Source: Bacteroidia bacterium
GTDB lineage: Bacteria > Bacteroidota > Bacteroidia > B-17B0 > Aurantibacillaceae
Assembly (NCBI GenBank): GCA_016787445.1
Contig: JAEUTQ010000028.1
Coordinates: forward strand, 1-64,000
Direction of reading: 5' to 3'
Length of the DNA stretch: 64,000 nucleotides
Shown one piece after another: positions 63,227 to 64,000 of the stretch; within the stretch, counting starts at the first letter, position 1; each line of letters begins with the position of its first letter. The notes below the pieces were generated by a model, which was not told where the DNA came from, ran no database searches, and worked only from the letters and a program-made list of their open reading frames with translations. The position numbers and the translations under genes are program-made.

Positions 63227-63976
63227 TTACGCTACTTCAACAACAGTTAATGAATTATGAGCGCCATCCTTCAATGAATACTGAACAGCATTCACTTCCT
63301 GGAAGAACTCAATTTGTAACAGATAAACATCAGTTCCTGCACCTGCTGGTACACCTGCCGGTGTAAGAACAACGTTTGAAGAAACTGCATCGATAGGAAG
63401 ATTCACAGCGTTGGACGCTTGCAAATCATACAATCCTGTAGCGAAATCCAATTTCAACCATGCACCTTTAAAAGTTACGTGAGTAGCTCCCGCAGGGAAG
63501 TTGAGATGATTTACCGGCTCAAGACCGTTGATAGTGATTACACCTGTTCCGGTGTTCACGCTGTATGGTTTAAACAAGATGCTGCCAAGGATAGCTTTTT
63601 TGTTGAAGTTGAAATTCTTCAACAAAGCTTTTGCCGCTGGCAAAGCAATTGCTACACCAACATTACGTTCTCCACGAGCTGAAGTAGCATCGAGATTTTT
63701 TATGTCGGTCATTACTTTGGTTAAACGAGATACAACACGATTATCGGAAGCAGTTTGAAGCATTGCGAACAATGCTGTGCGCAGGTTTTTACCTGCTACC
63801 GCAGACGAGCCAAATTCAGCACCGTTTTCCCTCGTACGAACGAAGGCAGGATCGTTGGCGATGCGTTCCGCATCTACGCCACCTTTCTCACGGGCCAAAT
63901 GGCCATCTTGCGTTTTGTAAAAGGAAATATCTCCGATTTTTCCTTTCAACTTAATGATGCCCTTTTGACGTGCCAT
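63227..63976 (-). CDS. Conserved Bacteroidota element protein, unknown function
   Basis: A 249-aa protein opening with MARQKGIIKLKGKIGDISFY followed by KTQDGHLAREKGG, then ERIANDPAFVRTREN, a start I have seen in uncharacterised Bacteroidota proteins. The first 100 residues are basic and helical; the rest is beta-rich (TGTGVITINGLEPV). A structural or coat-like role is possible. It is first in a four-gene minus-strand cluster (63976 to 62284), with a stop codon that forms part of the next gene's ribosome binding site. No family name is certain. Confidence 0.65.
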   Translation of the reverse strand: MARQKGIIKLKGKIGDISFYKTQDGHLAREKGGVDAERIANDPAFVRTRENGAEFGSSAVAGKNLRTALFAMLQTASDNRVVSRLTKVMTDIKNLDATSARGERNVGVAIALPAAKALLKNFNFNKKAILGSILFKPYSVNTGTGVITINGLEPVNHLNFPAGATHVTFKGAWLKLDFATGLYDLQASNAVNLPIDAVSSNVVLTPAGVPAGAGTDVYLLQIEFFQEVNAVQYSLKDGAHNSLTVVEVA

Positions 63977-64000
63977 TTTGTTTGTTTTTTTAAAGTGATT

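Larger units (their letters stand above)
33385..64000. mobile_element. Integrative element, left end in window, right end beyond it
   Basis: Boundary evidence: tRNA 3' remnant with orphan terminator, followed by an integrase gene. Content evidence: excisionase-like HTH protein, RecA-like ATPase, restriction systems, pAgo operon, blocks with different base composition and unfamiliar small genes, and no core genes after 33,385. No relaxase, T4SS or phage structural gene is recognisable in the window, so its mode of transfer is open. The right attachment site should be an intact tRNA gene on the minus strand past 64,000. Confidence 0.6.

Noticed and set aside
33385-64000. CRISPR array, retron or diversity-generating element
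   Set aside because: No regular direct-repeat array and no reverse-transcriptase gene were seen; the Cas4-like protein belongs to the Argonaute operon, not to cas genes.
33385-64000. Prophage
   Set aside because: No terminase, portal, capsid or tail gene is recognised in the window. The small-protein cluster at the right could be structural, but not on present evidence.

Overview
The window is a piece of a Bacteroidota chromosome (low GC, roughly 35-38% by eye). Support comes from a type IX secretion C-terminal sorting domain, the short THX-type 30S ribosomal protein, TAnnTTTG-like -7 elements, and the general lack of Shine-Dalgarno sequences. I cannot name the genus from sequence alone.

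Bases 1 to about 33,384 are ordinary core chromosome. They carry envelope and lipid genes (acyltransferase, CoA-ligase-like enzyme, C45 hydrolase, phytoene-dehydrogenase-like oxidoreductase, T9SS cargo), sucA-sucB, an OmpA-like protein, a Bax-inhibitor-1 protein, rpsTHX/rnpA, a CtpA-type protease, holA, an aldehyde dehydrogenase, deoC, cysC, a persulfide-dioxygenase-like hydrolase, a TPR-SpoIIE phosphatase, a histidine kinase/response regulator pair, a PIF1-like helicase and a DUF218 protein.

At 33,385 the chromosome is interrupted. The 3' end of a minus-strand tRNA gene and its terminator remain, but the tRNA body is replaced by a tyrosine-recombinase gene. I read this as the left end of an integrative element that runs past the right edge of the window. 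In order it carries: the integrase; a peptidase-like small protein with an 809-aa partner; two uncharacterised helical proteins; an intergenic region with paired palindromes; an HTH/excisionase-like protein with a RecA-like ATPase; a restriction operon (XRE regulator, hsdM, hsdS, hsdR, mcrB, mcrC); a six-gene operon built around a prokaryotic Argonaute; a GC-rich structured noncoding block with a glycosyltransferase; and an opposite-strand cluster of small proteins, including one with tandem HU-like motifs.

The best candidate for an undescribed system is the operon 53,729-59,903: ECF sigma factor, small helical protein, Cas4-like Fe-S nuclease, long Argonaute with a DEDH catalytic tetrad (D567, E602, D636, H777), coiled-coil protein, and HEIGH zinc metallopeptidase. 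It pairs nucleic-acid-guided interference with the parts of a protease-to-sigma-factor transcriptional switch. It sits directly downstream of type I and McrBC restriction, so the element carries layered defence against unmethylated, methylated and possibly plasmid or phage DNA.
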